NCBI RefSeq assembly: GCF_000227745.2
Contig: NC_018012.1
Coordinates: 1,707,478 to 1,771,477 of the forward strand
Direction of reading: 5' to 3'
From: Thiocystis violascens DSM 198
GTDB lineage: Bacteria; Pseudomonadota; Gammaproteobacteria; Chromatiales; Chromatiaceae
DNA: 64,000 nucleotides
Position 1 is the stretch's first letter, and every line of letters begins with the position of its first letter. The notes under the pieces are model-generated. The model was not told the DNA's origin and did not search any database. It saw nothing but the letters and a program-made list of their open reading frames with translations. The position numbers and the translations under genes are program-made. Positions 42,961 to 51,897 of this stretch are shown one piece after another.

Positions 42961-43639
42961 GTGAAGATGCAGACTTCCAGGGCGCGATGGTCCAGTGCCG
43001 GGTTCTCATGCGCATCCCGCGTTTCGACGAACGCGGCCCAGCGCTGTGACAAGAAATCGAGGTTGATCTCACGGGGTAGTGTGGCGCGGCGGGTTCGGCG
43101 ATGTTGCAGGACGTCGCGCCAGGCATCGATCAACGCGTTGTCCTACGTTGTCGGAGCCGGCCCGATCAGCTCCAGCACGCGGAACAGCACGGAACGGTGA
43201 TCGGCGTGGAACGGCCACAGTAGCGGCAAGTCGTTGCCTTGGTGATCGGCGGAAACCGATTCGACCTGGGCACCGAGCCGCTCGACGGCTCCCTCCGCGT
43301 CGAGGATCTGCCGCATGCGAAGGCCGAGATCCTGGTCGTTGCAATCGTCCTTTGCCTGGTTGAGAAGCTGTCCGAGAACACCGATCAGCGACTCCTCCAT
43401 GGACTGGTGCTTTATCTTGAAGCGCTCGCAGCCGCTCCTTGGCCGCATGGCGGGTCTTGCGCATTCGGCGCAGGAACATCTCCACGAACTCGTCGCGTGT
43501 CCCAGCCTGGGTTCGGAACAGGAAGCAAAGGAGCAGCGCATGACGTTTGCCGGTCTGGGCCAGGTCGCGCAGATCGCCGATCTGCATTCGCGAGGCATCG
43601 GCCGCAAACATGCCGGACCTTGGTGTATGCGACGCCCTC
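42961..43639 (-). pseudogene. Tn3 transposase fragment (middle part)
   Basis: The fragment continues the DUF4158-type transposase: FAADASRMQIGDLRDLAQTG, KRHALLLCFLFRTQ, then after a frameshift near 43420 SMEESLIGVLGQLLNQAK and NDLPLLWPFHADHRSVLF. A TAG stop lies at 43143-43145, and DNALIDAWRDVLQHRRTRR continues beyond it in the same frame to 42961. The gene was already decaying. Confidence 0.8.
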
Positions 43640-43642
43640 TAA

Positions 43643-44836
43643 GAGGGTGTAGACAAAATCAAACCGTTGTGGTCAACCGCCGCAGCAGGATGCGCGCCTC
43701 CGCCAGCCAAACCCAGGTTTCGGAGACCGCTGGCAGACGGTCATGATGCATGATCAATCGACGGGCACGCTCATTCCACGCATGGGTGCGCTCGACAACC
43801 CAGCGCTTCGGCAGCGGAACGAAGCCGTCGGCGTTGGCGATCACCACTCGGTCAGGCGCCCCGTCCACGTGCCAGGAGCCAACGCTTTTGTTGGCTGGAT
43901 GGCGCACGACTTCCACGCGGATCGCGTGGGTCTGCTCGGTGGTTTGGGCAAATTGACCGGCGTAGGCGCTATCGACAAACAGCGTGTTGATCTGGGGGTA
44001 CTTGGCGGCCGCGTCAGCGACGGCGCCCGAGGCGGCATCGCGGTCCTGAAGATTGGCCGCGACCACGCTCACCGCCAACACGAACCCCAAGGTATCGACC
44101 ACCAGGCTGCGCTTGCGCCCCTTGACCTGCTTGCCCGCATCAAAGCCGCTCGGTCCACCCTGCGGCGAGCCGCGGGTCGATTGCGCATCCAGCACCGCCG
44201 CCGTCGGCGCGATCTCACGCCCCTCGCGTTCGCGCCATTGCCCCCGCAGTCGATCATGCATCTGCTCAAACTTCCCAGCCGCACTCCAACGGCGAAACGT
44301 CTTGTAGACATTCTGCCAAGGCGCGAAATCGTGCGGCAGCATCCGCCACGCGCACCCCGTGCGCACCACGTAGCAACACGCCTCCAGGATGCTCCGGCGC
44401 GACACGCGGGGCGGTTGACCCCGCCCGCCCGGCATCTCAAAGAGAGCGGCGACCAAGTCCCACTCCGCATCGGTCAGACAACTTGGGTAGCTTTGGTCGG
44501 GGTCGTGGCGACGATGCGCATCCGTATACCCATACCGACGCGGCGTTGCGCGCGCTTGCGCCTCGAGACCACTCTCGCCCCGGAGGCGCGTGACGCCCGC
44601 CTCCCGCAAGGACTTGCGAATCGTTGCTTCATGAGCCTCGATTCCCGTCCGTGCCGCGAGTTCCCGGGCAATCTCTGACAGCGTGGAGGTCGGGCGATCC
44701 GTGACAATTTGACGCAATACCGCTTGCTCCGCCTCGTGAATCTTGGGGGGACGACCAGCTTTCGACATCAGCGCACACCAGCTCAGTTGTAGACTGGTAT
44801 ACAAATAGCAGCTCAATTATTTTTGTCTACACCCTC
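43643..44836 (-). mobile_element. IS5-type insertion sequence, copy 1 (1194 bp)
   Basis: The terminal inverted repeats are GAGGGTGTAGACAAAA and TTTTGTCTACACCCTC, flanked by 3-bp duplications TAA (43640-43642 and 44837-44839). It sits inside the Tn3 transposase relic. The sequence appears identical to copy 2 at 48662-49855, implying recent transposition. Confidence 0.92.
43659..44768 (-). CDS. IS5-family transposase with extra N-terminal winged helix (copy 1)
   Basis: The 369-aa protein is about 100 aa longer than ordinary short IS5-family transposases. The C-terminal part is an IS4/IS5 DDE domain: first Asp in AVLDAQSTRG, second in LFVDSAYAGQ, Glu in RWVVERTHAWNERARR. The N-terminal 70 residues (GRPPKIHEAEQAVLRQIVTD, LSEIARELAARTG, ATIRKSLREAG) look like the winged helix of IS630-type transposases. 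A further 16 codons upstream lie in the terminal repeat region and are less likely used. Confidence 0.9.
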   Translation of the reverse strand: MSKAGRPPKIHEAEQAVLRQIVTDRPTSTLSEIARELAARTGIEAHEATIRKSLREAGVTRLRGESGLEAQARATPRRYGYTDAHRRHDPDQSYPSCLTDAEWDLVAALFEMPGGRGQPPRVSRRSILEACCYVVRTGCAWRMLPHDFAPWQNVYKTFRRWSAAGKFEQMHDRLRGQWREREGREIAPTAAVLDAQSTRGSPQGGPSGFDAGKQVKGRKRSLVVDTLGFVLAVSVVAANLQDRDAASGAVADAAAKYPQINTLFVDSAYAGQFAQTTEQTHAIRVEVVRHPANKSVGSWHVDGAPDRVVIANADGFVPLPKRWVVERTHAWNERARRLIMHHDRLPAVSETWVWLAEARILLRRLTTTV

Positions 44837-44839
44837 TAA

Positions 44840-45249
44840 GGAAGGGTTTGGGATCGACAACCGCATCCAGCTCCGCCAAGCGCTTCGAGCAGTTGCTCAC
44901 TGCCCTCGCCGAAGCGCCGGTTACCAAGATGAGTGCGGGTGAGGCCCCGATACCGAAACAGCGTTTTGGTCTTGACCCTGGCATCGAGCAAGGCCGTTTC
45001 AATCGGGACGTCCAAGGCGTTGCGCAAGAAGCCGACGATCTGTTCCGGCACCTCGTCGAGCAACGGGAGATACCCAAGTTGTTGACGCGTCTTGAGCATG
45101 ACGAGAAATGTCAGCCGAGCGCTGGCACCGAGACTCTCCGCCAAGGTCAGCGTCGTTTCTTCGTCAGTCGGACCGTCGCGGGCGTCCATCTCCTGGTCGC
45201 TGAGCTGGTGAGAACATCGGGGATAGGCGGTACGGTCGATCGAGGCCAT
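44840..45249 (-). pseudogene. Tn3 transposase N-terminal fragment (DUF4158)
   Basis: The fragment starts MASIDRTAYPRCSHQLSDQEM and continues ARLTFLVMLKTRQQLGYLPLLDEVPEQIV, the typical DUF4158 N-terminus of Tn3-family transposases. Near its end the frame changes, so LAELDAVVDPKPFL, which joins the fragment beyond the IS, is read in another frame. The IS5-type copy then interrupts it. Confidence 0.82.
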
Positions 45250-45389
45250 GGTGGAGGCGATAGTCCCTGTCGTATGGGGTACGGAAAATCCCAGCGGAAT
45301 CGGCCGATCTGAGACTCAGTTTTTCAGGGGCTTACGCGAGGGTCGCCGAGGGTAGCAAAACCAGGTGTTTTTGGTATAGCCTGGAAGGC
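45250..45389. promoter_or_regulatory. Divergent tnpA-tnpR spacer, presumed res site
   Basis: The 140-bp spacer between transposase and resolvase is where Tn3-family elements hold their res site and both promoters. GAGGGTCGCCGAGGGTAGC (45340-45358) contains a direct repeat GAGGGT. CTGAGACTCAG-like symmetry is at 45310-45320. Subsite boundaries cannot be set by eye. Confidence 0.45.
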
Positions 45390-45983
45390 ATGATGAAGCA
45401 GGTGGCGATCTATGCGCGGGTCTCGACGGATGAGCAGACGCCGGACAATCAGCTGCGAGAGCTGCGCGCGGTGGCCGAGCGCATGGGGTGGCAGATCGTT
45501 GAGGAGTTCGTCGACCACGGCATCAGCGGCGTGAAGGGCCGCGATCGGCGCCCGGCCTATGACCGGCTCTACCGCGCCATCCTGCGTCGTGAAATTGACC
45601 TGTTGATGGCCTGGTCGGTCGACCGGCTGGGGCGATCCCTGCAACAACTCGTGGCGCTGTTGTCGGACCTTCAGGCCAAGGACGTCGATCTCTACTTACA
45701 CCAGCAAGGGATCGACACCACGACCCCGGCTGGCACCGCCATGTTCCAGATGTGTGGGGTGTTTGCTCAGTTCGAGCGCGCCATGATCCAGGAGCGGGTG
45801 AAGGCGGGCTTGGAGCGGGCCCGGGCACAAGGCAAACGGCTTGGCCGCCCGCGCGTACCTGAGCGCGTGGAACAAGCCATCTTAGCGGCTCGCCAGCAGG
45901 GCAAAGGGATCAAGAAGATCGCCGCAGAACTCGGGGTAGGCGTCAGCACCGTCCAACGGGTTGTTCACGAACCAGCGCCCTGA
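45390..45983 (+). CDS. Serine recombinase (Tn3-type resolvase)
   Basis: The 197-aa protein has the catalytic Ser12 in IYARVSTDEQTPDNQ, conserved Arg residues in DRLGRSL and the E-helix (GVFAQFERAMIQERVKAGL). A C-terminal HTH follows (KGIKKIAAELGVGVSTVQRVV). It resolves cointegrates at the res site. The reading frame is complete, unlike the transposase beside it. It ends 170 bp before the DUF3604 start codon. Confidence 0.92.
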   Translation: MMKQVAIYARVSTDEQTPDNQLRELRAVAERMGWQIVEEFVDHGISGVKGRDRRPAYDRLYRAILRREIDLLMAWSVDRLGRSLQQLVALLSDLQAKDVDLYLHQQGIDTTTPAGTAMFQMCGVFAQFERAMIQERVKAGLERARAQGKRLGRPRVPERVEQAILAARQQGKGIKKIAAELGVGVSTVQRVVHEPAP

Positions 45984-46152
45984 ATTCAGCCGCTGGCTCG
46001 ATGCGCGGTACCAGCCTCGGCGGCGGTACTCGCCAATCGGTTTATATCTTTGATTTCATCTGCTTGTGCTAACGGCCTGGCAAGCCAAACGCGAGATTGC
46101 TAATTTTTACACGTATCCTGATCAGACCCGAGAATCAGACGAAGAGGTGAGC

Positions 46153-48765
46153 ATGAGATCGACTTCGTTCAAAGCCGGCGTCCTGGGGACACTAATAACC
46201 CTGCTGGCTCCGATTGGAGATGCCTTTGCCAATCCGCCAGCCGCACATCCGCCATTCGAACGAACCGAAGCACGGGAGCGGTGCACCAGCTTCGTGGCGA
46301 CCAAGCAACCCTTCTTTGGGGAAACCCATCTGCATACGGCGTACTCTTTCGACGCCGTCGCACTCGACACGCGCAACACCCCGGCGGATGCCTATTGGTA
46401 CGCGAAGGGTGGGCAGGTCGGCCTGCCGCCTTGGGCTGACACCCGCACCGCAGAGGACACTCCGCCGCTCAGTCAGTCCACGCTGGTCACCGAGCATCCC
46501 TACTGCATGCCCGGCGAGCACTGCCAGTTCATGGCCACCCGCACCATCCAGTTCCCCGAGGGACGCGCCCTCGATTTCGCGGCGATCACCGACCACGCGG
46601 AGCAGTTCGGCGAGTCGAACATCTGCACCTTCGAGGCCACCCAGACCTGTACGAGCGACGGCGACTGCAATCCGGTCGTCACCGGGCAAGCGTGTTCCTC
46701 GGACAGCCTGTGCCGGCCAAGCGGCTATGACAGCGCCACCTGCATCGCCGCCCGCGACGAATTCTCGCGCATTCGTCAGGGGGCTGTGGCCAGTGTCATG
46801 GCCGGATTCGAAAACGTCAGTCAGAACCCGTCACGCCCGCCGTTCTGCGGCCCGGACGGGTCGCTCTGTACGCGCCAGGCCAAGTTGGTCTGGGACAGGA
46901 TTCGCGCCGACGCAGAGGAGGCTTATGATCGGACCTCCGCCTGCACCTTCACGTCGTTCGTCGCCTATGAGTACACGGCGATGGCAGCCAACGGTCGGTG
47001 CGCGGACGCTTTGGCGTTACCCTGTTGGGACGCAGCCCAAAACAACGCCTACCCTGACGTACCCGACAGCTCGGCGCCATCTGCGGATTGTCCAAGCGGC
47101 GCGGCCTGCATCATGAACTTCACGGGTAACTCCGGCGCCGACAACCTGCACCGCAACGTGATCTTTCGCAACAATGACGTGCTCGACCAGCCGATCAGCA
47201 ACGTCGAGCGTCCCCTTGGGTGCGGCTTCGGCGCGGCCTGCACCTCGACACCGGACTCGCCGGTGGCGTCGCCAGCGGTGATGCTCCAGGCGTTGAAGGA
47301 CGCCTGCATCGACAACCCGGCGAAGCCACGCTGCGATGTCCTCACCATCCCGCACAATCCGAATATGAGCCGCGGCAGTCTCTTCATTCTCCCGGACAAT
47401 ACGTCTGACGGGCTGACGGAGGCTAAACTGCGTCATCAACTGGAGCCGTTGGTCGAGATCATGCAGATCAAGGGGCAGTCGGAATGCCGCTACAACGCCA
47501 GGACCGGGATGGCATGGACGAATCCGCCTGACGAACTGTGCGATTTCGAGAACCAGGGCTGGGCACGGCTGGGTGGGTCGGCGGACGGCTATCTCACCGA
47601 CGCGATGCAGACCACCGACAGCATTCCGCCGCGCAGCTACGTGCGCAACACGCTCGCGAACGGCATCGCCTATGCTGCGCGGAACGGCGTTAATCCGTTC
47701 CAGCTCGGCTTCGTCGGCGCCCTCGACAACCACAACGGCACGCCCGGACAGACGGACGCCCAGCAATATGCGAAGAGCGGTGCGCACGGCATCCAAAGCT
47801 TCGCGACCTCCGCCGAGGCACTGAACGAGCGCTTCTTTCTCGGCCTGGAGACCAACGCGGGCGGTCTGGCCGTCGTCTGGGCCGAGGAAAACTCGCGCGA
47901 TGCGATCTTCACCGCTCTCAGGAACCGCGAAACCTATGCCACCAGCGGCACCCGCCCGATCGTGCGTGTGTTCGGCGGCTTCGGGTTGCCGGCGGACATC
48001 TGCACGCGGGGCGACTTCGCCGCGCGCGGCTATGCCAACGGTGTGCCCATGGGCGGTACACTGCGCGGCACATCAGGTGGCCGGGCCCCGCGCTTCGCCA
48101 TCAGCGCGCTCATGGACCCCGGCTGGTCGGGCCATCCCGGCACGCCATTGCAGCGGGCGCAGATCGTCAAGGGCTGGGTGGACGCCGCCGGTCAAACGCA
48201 CGAAGCGGTCTATGACGTTGCCGGCGCGGGCGACGTGCAGAACGTCGATGACATGGTCGATCTGCGCACCTGCCAGCCGAAAGGCGTCGGATTGACGGAC
48301 TTCTGCACCCTGTGGACGGATCCAGGTTTCGACCCCGCCCTGCACGCCTTCTATTACGTCCGCGTCCTCGAAAACCCGAGCTGCCGCTGGAACCAGTATT
48401 ACTGCAACGCGCGCGGCGTCGATTGCAGCCAGCACATGGGCACCTGTCGCGGCGAAGGTTCGTCGTTCGACGGGCTGGGCTGCGATAGCGAAACCGACTG
48501 CGGCGATGCGGTCTGTACCCTGCCGGACAGTTACGAGGAGTACGAATACACCCAGTGCTGTAGCGGCATCGTGCCGCAGACCGTTCAGCAGCGCGCCTGG
48601 ACCTCGCCGATCTGGTACGTCCCGGCCCGCCGCTGGCCACCGATACCGTCTCGCGACCTAAGAGGGTGTAGACAAAATCAAACCGTTGTGGTCAACCGCC
48701 GCAGCAGGATGCGCGCCTCCGCCAGCCAAACCCAGGTTTCGGAGACCGCTGGCAGACGGTCATGA
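46153..48765 (+). CDS. Secreted DUF3604 protein, C-terminus replaced by IS sequence
   Basis: The roughly 870-aa exported protein has a signal peptide (TSFKAGVLGTLITLLAPIGDAFA) and PHP-like metal motifs: GETHLHT (H59, H61), AITDHAEQ (near 146) and TIPHNPN. Many Cys residues suggest disulfides. The ATG at 46153 has a strong AGAGGTGA site; an upstream in-frame start lacks this. At 48661 the IS5-type copy enters and adds 34 foreign residues. The original frame resumes after the IS as SARAGIRLPPSE and a TAA at 49894-49896, so only 12 residues were lost. DUF3604 function is not established; a phosphoesterase-like activity is suspected. Confidence 0.85.
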   Translation: MRSTSFKAGVLGTLITLLAPIGDAFANPPAAHPPFERTEARERCTSFVATKQPFFGETHLHTAYSFDAVALDTRNTPADAYWYAKGGQVGLPPWADTRTAEDTPPLSQSTLVTEHPYCMPGEHCQFMATRTIQFPEGRALDFAAITDHAEQFGESNICTFEATQTCTSDGDCNPVVTGQACSSDSLCRPSGYDSATCIAARDEFSRIRQGAVASVMAGFENVSQNPSRPPFCGPDGSLCTRQAKLVWDRIRADAEEAYDRTSACTFTSFVAYEYTAMAANGRCADALALPCWDAAQNNAYPDVPDSSAPSADCPSGAACIMNFTGNSGADNLHRNVIFRNNDVLDQPISNVERPLGCGFGAACTSTPDSPVASPAVMLQALKDACIDNPAKPRCDVLTIPHNPNMSRGSLFILPDNTSDGLTEAKLRHQLEPLVEIMQIKGQSECRYNARTGMAWTNPPDELCDFENQGWARLGGSADGYLTDAMQTTDSIPPRSYVRNTLANGIAYAARNGVNPFQLGFVGALDNHNGTPGQTDAQQYAKSGAHGIQSFATSAEALNERFFLGLETNAGGLAVVWAEENSRDAIFTALRNRETYATSGTRPIVRVFGGFGLPADICTRGDFAARGYANGVPMGGTLRGTSGGRAPRFAISALMDPGWSGHPGTPLQRAQIVKGWVDAAGQTHEAVYDVAGAGDVQNVDDMVDLRTCQPKGVGLTDFCTLWTDPGFDPALHAFYYVRVLENPSCRWNQYYCNARGVDCSQHMGTCRGEGSSFDGLGCDSETDCGDAVCTLPDSYEEYEYTQCCSGIVPQTVQQRAWTSPIWYVPARRWPPIPSRDLRGCRQNQTVVVNRRSRMRASASQTQVSETAGRRS

Positions 48766-49855
48766 TGCATGATCAATCGACGGGCACGCTCATTCCACGC
48801 ATGGGTGCGCTCGACAACCCAGCGCTTCGGCAGCGGAACGAAGCCGTCGGCGTTGGCGATCACCACTCGGTCAGGCGCCCCGTCCACGTGCCAGGAGCCA
48901 ACGCTTTTGTTGGCTGGATGGCGCACGACTTCCACGCGGATCGCGTGGGTCTGCTCGGTGGTTTGGGCAAATTGACCGGCGTAGGCGCTATCGACAAACA
49001 GCGTGTTGATCTGGGGGTACTTGGCGGCCGCGTCAGCGACGGCGCCCGAGGCGGCATCGCGGTCCTGAAGATTGGCCGCGACCACGCTCACCGCCAACAC
49101 GAACCCCAAGGTATCGACCACCAGGCTGCGCTTGCGCCCCTTGACCTGCTTGCCCGCATCAAAGCCGCTCGGTCCACCCTGCGGCGAGCCGCGGGTCGAT
49201 TGCGCATCCAGCACCGCCGCCGTCGGCGCGATCTCACGCCCCTCGCGTTCGCGCCATTGCCCCCGCAGTCGATCATGCATCTGCTCAAACTTCCCAGCCG
49301 CACTCCAACGGCGAAACGTCTTGTAGACATTCTGCCAAGGCGCGAAATCGTGCGGCAGCATCCGCCACGCGCACCCCGTGCGCACCACGTAGCAACACGC
49401 CTCCAGGATGCTCCGGCGCGACACGCGGGGCGGTTGACCCCGCCCGCCCGGCATCTCAAAGAGAGCGGCGACCAAGTCCCACTCCGCATCGGTCAGACAA
49501 CTTGGGTAGCTTTGGTCGGGGTCGTGGCGACGATGCGCATCCGTATACCCATACCGACGCGGCGTTGCGCGCGCTTGCGCCTCGAGACCACTCTCGCCCC
49601 GGAGGCGCGTGACGCCCGCCTCCCGCAAGGACTTGCGAATCGTTGCTTCATGAGCCTCGATTCCCGTCCGTGCCGCGAGTTCCCGGGCAATCTCTGACAG
49701 CGTGGAGGTCGGGCGATCCGTGACAATTTGACGCAATACCGCTTGCTCCGCCTCGTGAATCTTGGGGGGACGACCAGCTTTCGACATCAGCGCACACCAG
49801 CTCAGTTGTAGACTGGTATACAAATAGCAGCTCAATTATTTTTGTCTACACCCTC
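48662..49855 (-). mobile_element. IS5-type insertion sequence, copy 2 (1194 bp)
   Basis: It has the same inverted repeats as copy 1 and is flanked by TAA duplications (48659-48661 and 49856-49858). It is inserted 12 codons before the end of the DUF3604 gene. It separates that gene from the two genes it overlapped, so their transcription now needs an IS-borne or new promoter. Confidence 0.92.
48678..49787 (-). CDS. IS5-family transposase with extra N-terminal winged helix (copy 2)
   Basis: The translation is identical to the copy at 43659-44768, including the unusual IS630-like N-terminal winged helix and the intact DDE residues. Identity of two copies 5 kb apart shows one is a recent daughter or that gene conversion has occurred. 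Both are probably functional. Confidence 0.9.
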   Translation of the reverse strand: MSKAGRPPKIHEAEQAVLRQIVTDRPTSTLSEIARELAARTGIEAHEATIRKSLREAGVTRLRGESGLEAQARATPRRYGYTDAHRRHDPDQSYPSCLTDAEWDLVAALFEMPGGRGQPPRVSRRSILEACCYVVRTGCAWRMLPHDFAPWQNVYKTFRRWSAAGKFEQMHDRLRGQWREREGREIAPTAAVLDAQSTRGSPQGGPSGFDAGKQVKGRKRSLVVDTLGFVLAVSVVAANLQDRDAASGAVADAAAKYPQINTLFVDSAYAGQFAQTTEQTHAIRVEVVRHPANKSVGSWHVDGAPDRVVIANADGFVPLPKRWVVERTHAWNERARRLIMHHDRLPAVSETWVWLAEARILLRRLTTTV

Positions 49856-49888
49856 TAAGCGCGCGGGCGGGAATCAGGCTGCCGCCGA

Positions 49889-50905
49889 GTGAATAAGCCT
49901 CTGAGGTGGCTCCGGCACCCGGTCCTGCATTTCGTCCTCATCGGGGTGGCCCTTTACGGAGCGAGCCTGCTGTGGAGTCCATCCGTGCCCGAGCAGCCGC
50001 CGGCGCAGCGCGAACCGGTCGTCATCTCGGCGGCGCGCATCGAGACGATGCAGGCGGACTTCACTCAACGCTGGGGGACGCGGCCCACGCCGGAACAGCT
50101 CTCGGCCTTGATCGCGCAAGCGGTCGATGAGGAGCTGCTTTATCGCGAGGCGCGACTGCTCGCGCTCGATTTCGAGGACAGCAGCGTACGACGCCGGCTC
50201 GTCGAGAAGATGCGCGCCGTGAGCGATCGTCCCGGGCGCAGCCCCGACGAACTGGTGCGCGAGGCCCATGCGCTCGGACTCGACGACGACATCGTGATCC
50301 GTCGCCTGCTGATGGAGAAGATGCGTCTCGTCCTGGCGCAGGATCCGATGGCGCCCCCGCTGACCGAAACGGACTTGCGGGACTATCTCCACCGACACCG
50401 CGACCGCTTTGAGCAACCGGCCGAGCTGACGTTCTCGCACATTTTCTTGAGCAAAAGTGCACATGGCGCGGACCTTGAGGGAGACGCGCAGACGATGCTG
50501 ACACAACTGCGCGCACGATCGACACCCCTGTCTGTCGCCCTCGAATGGTCGGACCCGTTCCTCCTGGGTCAGCAGATCCGCGCCTATTCCCAGAACCGCC
50601 TCACGGCCCGATTCGGCAAGTCCTTCGCCGAGCAGGTTTTTACCCTGCAACCTGGGAACTGGTCGCCCCCCATTGCCTCGCCTTACGGTCTGCACCTTGT
50701 GTGGGTCGAGGAGAAGACCGCACCTCGTCTGCCCGATCTCGCGACGGTCTGGCGGCAGGTCGCGGAAGGTGCGCAGAAAGCGCGTGCGGACGCGCAGTTG
50801 GCACAGGGCATGACAGCGTTACGCAAGCGATACGAGATTCGTATCGACGGGCGCACCGATCCGTCCGCGCGCGCTACGGCGCTGACATCGCCACTACGAC
50901 CATGA
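49889..50905 (+). CDS. Parvulin-type peptidyl-prolyl isomerase, membrane-anchored (GTG start)
   Basis: The 338-aa protein begins with a membrane anchor (HPVLHFVLIGVALYGASLL), then a helical chaperone-like region (EQLSALIAQAVDEELLYREARLLALD). A parvulin-like domain follows (ELTFSHIFLSKS and FTLQPGNWSPPIASPYGLHLVWVEE). It probably folds exported proteins in the periplasm. The GTG start overlaps the original DUF3604 stop by 8 nt, and its own stop overlaps the HupE-like start. The three were a tight operon before the IS insertion. Confidence 0.8.
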   Translation: MNKPLRWLRHPVLHFVLIGVALYGASLLWSPSVPEQPPAQREPVVISAARIETMQADFTQRWGTRPTPEQLSALIAQAVDEELLYREARLLALDFEDSSVRRRLVEKMRAVSDRPGRSPDELVREAHALGLDDDIVIRRLLMEKMRLVLAQDPMAPPLTETDLRDYLHRHRDRFEQPAELTFSHIFLSKSAHGADLEGDAQTMLTQLRARSTPLSVALEWSDPFLLGQQIRAYSQNRLTARFGKSFAEQVFTLQPGNWSPPIASPYGLHLVWVEEKTAPRLPDLATVWRQVAEGAQKARADAQLAQGMTALRKRYEIRIDGRTDPSARATALTSPLRP

Positions 50906-51897
50906 CCCCCCTTCGCTTGCTTCTCGCGGTGACGCTCGTGTGGATGTTGGGCGCGGCCTCGACGGTCTTTGCGCATCCGCTCGACCCGGCGCTGCTGGAC
51001 ATCCGCGAGTCACCGACGGGCACCCTGGAGGTACTCTGGCGGTGGCCGATGTCGCAGACCGTCGGCGGTCCGCTAGAGGCGATCCTCCCAGACGCATGCA
51101 AGCCCCTGTCCGCGCCCGAGGTCAGCCATTCGGGTTCACGGGTAACGCTGCGTTGGCGTGCGCAATGCGGTGAGGGCAGCCTGGTAGGCGACCGTATCGG
51201 TGTCGCTGGCCTGCGTGAACGACAGACCGATGCCTTGCTGCGTCTTCACCTGTCTGACGGGCGCTTGATTCAGGCGGTGCTGCGCGGTGACGCCCCAGCG
51301 GTGACGGTTCCTGAGCGCTCCGGTCGCTTCGACGTGCTGCGTGACTATGCCCGGCTCGGCTTCGAGCACATCCTGAGCGGCCCCGATCACCTCCTGTTCG
51401 TGCTCGGGCTCGTACTGCTCGTGCAGGGCTGGCAACGGCTCATCTGGACCGTCACCGCCTTCACTGCCGGGCACAGCGTCACGCTCGCGCTCGCCGTGCT
51501 CGGTGTGGTGACCATTCCCCCGCAACCGGTCGAGATCCTGATTGCCTTGACCATCCTCGTCGTCGCCGTTGAGCTGACAGGTGGCGAGCGCGAGACCTGG
51601 ATCCAGCGGTTTCCGTGGGCCATGGCATTCACGTTCGGACTCCTGCATGGACTTGGCTTCGCGGGCGCACTGACGCAGGTCGGGTTGCCGGGAGACGAGG
51701 TGCCCCTGGCGCTTTTGGCATTCAACGTCGGCATCGAACTCGGCCAGCTTCTTTGTGTCGTAGCGATCCTGGCGGTCAGGACCAGTCTGGTCAGGGTGCC
51801 AGTGTGCTGGCCAACCTCCGCCGCGCGCTTTCCCGCGTACGTCATTGGCTCGCTGGCGATCTTCTGGGTGATTGAGCGCACGGCGGCAATGTTCTGA
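50902..51897 (+). CDS. HupE/UreJ-family membrane protein
   Basis: The 331-aa protein has a signal peptide (LLLAVTLVWMLGAASTVFA), an N-terminal periplasmic domain and a C-terminal bundle of about six membrane segments. The family hallmark is GFEHILSGPDHLLFVLGL. HupE/UreJ proteins are linked to nickel or other metal uptake, but members of this longer subtype are poorly characterised. The ATG overlaps the isomerase stop (ATGA). Association with DUF3604 and an isomerase suggests an envelope metal- or substrate-handling unit. Confidence 0.82.
   Translation: MTPLRLLLAVTLVWMLGAASTVFAHPLDPALLDIRESPTGTLEVLWRWPMSQTVGGPLEAILPDACKPLSAPEVSHSGSRVTLRWRAQCGEGSLVGDRIGVAGLRERQTDALLRLHLSDGRLIQAVLRGDAPAVTVPERSGRFDVLRDYARLGFEHILSGPDHLLFVLGLVLLVQGWQRLIWTVTAFTAGHSVTLALAVLGVVTIPPQPVEILIALTILVVAVELTGGERETWIQRFPWAMAFTFGLLHGLGFAGALTQVGLPGDEVPLALLAFNVGIELGQLLCVVAILAVRTSLVRVPVCWPTSAARFPAYVIGSLAIFWVIERTAAMF

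Larger units (their letters stand above)
42961..45983. mobile_element. Tn3-family transposon relic
   Basis: A minus-strand Tn3-family transposase (N-terminal DUF4158 part only) faces away from a divergent serine resolvase. That is the usual tnpA-tnpR arrangement around a res region. The transposase is interrupted by an IS5-type IS, has a frameshift and an in-frame stop, and its catalytic C-terminal half is lost at the IS3 junction. No terminal inverted repeat could be assigned. Confidence 0.75.

Noticed and set aside
43643..49855. Two identical IS5-type copies considered as a composite transposon
   Set aside because: Each copy has its own TAA duplication and each interrupts a separate gene whose two halves rejoin across the copy, so independent insertions explain the data.
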